From Candidatus Moranbacteria bacterium GW2011_GWF2_35_54 (GTDB lineage: Bacteria; Patescibacteriota; Minisyncoccia; Moranbacterales; UBA9337), in contig LBQR01000008.1 of the NCBI GenBank assembly GCA_000990945.1, forward strand, positions 1 to 37,946: a stretch of DNA of 37,946 bases. The letters run 5' to 3'. Position numbers and translations under genes: made by a program. Below the pieces are notes generated by a model. The model did no database searches and was not told where the DNA came from. It saw only the letters and a program-made list of their open reading frames with translations. Below, in pieces: positions 34,651-37,946 of the stretch; position 1 is the stretch's first letter; every line of letters begins with the position of its first letter.

Positions 34651-36297
34651 GTGTATATGATAAAAAATCAAACAACAAATGAGCAGCTTGAATTATGGAT
34701 AGAGATGTCCGAAGGGTTAAACTTGGAATTCAAAAAGGCGAAAAATAATTTTAATAAGAAAAAAGATTTACCTGATTACTGTGCGGCATTAGCAAATGAA
34801 GGTGGTGGAAAACTAATTTTAGGAATTTCTAATGATCGAGAAATCAGTGGAACAAAAGAATTTATGGGTACGATTGATACACTATCCCATGAATTATTAA
34901 ACAGTATTAGTATCAGAGTAGATGTCGAAGAAAAATATTATAAAGAAAAAAGAATACTTATTTTTCATATCCCAAGTCGTTCAATTGGTACTATCGTAAA
35001 GTCAACTGGAAATTATAAATATCCAATGCGCGCGGGTAGTTCCTTAGTTGAAATGACTCAAAATAAAATTAAAGAAATTTTAAATGAAGTAGAGCTTGAT
35101 TTTTCGTCCAAAATAGTTAATGGGTTTACATTGTCAGATATAGATAATGAGGCGATAAATAATTTTAAAAAACTTTGGGCACGGAAACAAAATAAAGAAG
35201 AATATCTAACGTTTTCAATGGAAAAAACGTTGCGGGCAATCGGCGTTTTAACTGATGAAGGATTAAATAATGCTGGATTGATTCTTTTTGGTAAAAAAGA
35301 AAAAATTAATAAAATAATTCCCGGCGCAGAAATTATTTTCGAGTGGCGACAGAGTCAAAAAATTAGACATGATTTTAGAATTGATTGGCGGGAACCATTT
35401 TTTAAAATCTATAATGAAATATGGGATGTTATTAATGCTAGAAATTTGAGATTTCCTTATCATGAGGGTTTTATACAACGAGAAGTTTTTGCATTCAATA
35501 AAGAGTCAGTCAGAGAGGCGCTGGCTAATGCGATAGCACATAGAGATTATAATATTCAATCAGCCTCCATATTTATTAAAGTCACGCCGGAAAAGATTTC
35601 CATACAAAGTCCTGGAGGATTTATTAAGGGAGTTAATCAAGAAAATATTTTAGAAAAATCAGAGTGGAGAAATAAGCGTATTGCAGAAATTTTCCAAACA
35701 GCTGGGCTCGTAGAGCGTTCGGGGCAAGGAATGGACATGATTTTTGATAATACAATACGAGAAGGAAAGGGTATGCCTGATTTTTTAGGAACTGATAATT
35801 ATTCGGTTGTTTTGAATATTCCAGCAAAAGTTAAAGATGAAAATTTTATAATATTTTTAGAAAAGATAATAAATCAAAGTCAAATCGCATTGTCTTTTGA
35901 AGAAATTTTAGAGTTGGAGAAAATTAGAGAAAAACAAGAGATTCAGAATCTAGAATTTCGTAATAAATTTCTGGAACTCAATCTAATTGAGAATATTGGA
36001 AAAGGTCGTGGATCAAAGTACATTCTTTCTAGCAAATACTATGAATACGAGGGAAAACTTTGGAAACATACGCAACTTGTGGGAGCTTCGCGAGATGAAA
36101 AAAAGTTACTCATTTTGAAACATTTGAAAAAAGTTGGTAAAGTGGGTGCTCAAAGAAGCGATTTTCACAATATTTTCACTGAAAATATAAGCAAAAAAGA
36201 AATGGATAATATCCTTCAGGAATTAAGAAGAAATGATGAAATATTTGCCCGAGGTAAGGGCTTGTCGAGTTATTGGTTTTTAAATAAATTTAATTAG
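34651..36297 (+). CDS. AlbA_2/RecG-like ATP-binding transcriptional regulator-type protein
   Basis: LNLEFKKAKNNFNKKKDLPDYCAALANEGGGKLILGISNDREI...REALANAIAHRDYNI...RSGQGMDMIF. Confidence 0.9.
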   Translation: MYMIKNQTTNEQLELWIEMSEGLNLEFKKAKNNFNKKKDLPDYCAALANEGGGKLILGISNDREISGTKEFMGTIDTLSHELLNSISIRVDVEEKYYKEKRILIFHIPSRSIGTIVKSTGNYKYPMRAGSSLVEMTQNKIKEILNEVELDFSSKIVNGFTLSDIDNEAINNFKKLWARKQNKEEYLTFSMEKTLRAIGVLTDEGLNNAGLILFGKKEKINKIIPGAEIIFEWRQSQKIRHDFRIDWREPFFKIYNEIWDVINARNLRFPYHEGFIQREVFAFNKESVREALANAIAHRDYNIQSASIFIKVTPEKISIQSPGGFIKGVNQENILEKSEWRNKRIAEIFQTAGLVERSGQGMDMIFDNTIREGKGMPDFLGTDNYSVVLNIPAKVKDENFIIFLEKIINQSQIALSFEEILELEKIREKQEIQNLEFRNKFLELNLIENIGKGRGSKYILSSKYYEYEGKLWKHTQLVGASRDEKKLLILKHLKKVGKVGAQRSDFHNIFTENISKKEMDNILQELRRNDEIFARGKGLSSYWFLNKFN

Positions 36298-36444
36298 GTT
36301 ACTATTAGGTATATAATAAGAAAAAATTGACCAAAAACCCTTTATCTAAGCAGAATTTAATTAGGTTACTAGTAGGCAATATGGGCTTTAAATATTTAAT
36401 TAAATAAGCTATAATTAATTTGTGAACCATAAAGAAACAGAAAA

Positions 36445-37946
<1,502 letters not shown>

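Overview
AT-rich 38 kb window that looks like a Patescibacteria/CPR (Parcubacteria-like) chromosome segment; this is inferred from gene content and style, not from a search. Supported core features: an infC-rpmI-rplT operon, tmRNA (ssrA), smpB, recG, trpS (cut by the window end), two tRNA-Ser genes (GCU and CGA), membrane glycosyltransferases/PMTs, an ABC exporter, a GT2/ChbG-YdjC pair, Ham1, CYTH and HD-domain proteins, and a DUF45/YgjP metallopeptidase. Accessory highlights: (1) a candidate RiPP cassette (SAM methyltransferase, 32-aa peptide ending GKGSCTICD, radical SAM/SPASM enzyme, terminator); (2) three mini GIY-YIG ORFs in insertion-like contexts, one splitting a small membrane-protein gene so that removing the insert restores the frame exactly, two beside tRNA-Ser genes with partial tRNA duplications; (3) degenerate tandem arrays with exact 8-bp or 7-bp period that abut start and stop codons, one inserted in frame inside recG; (4) an AbrB-like/RelA-SpoT-domain module bracketed by a perfect 16-bp inverted repeat; (5) a Cas2/PaaX-like gene flanked by 30-bp repeats. 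Several normally intact genes (smpB, trpS, a 3D-domain protein, a PMT, a HIT-like protein, a conserved hypothetical) carry apparent short internal deletions with frameshifts. Assembly error must be excluded before any biological reading of those.
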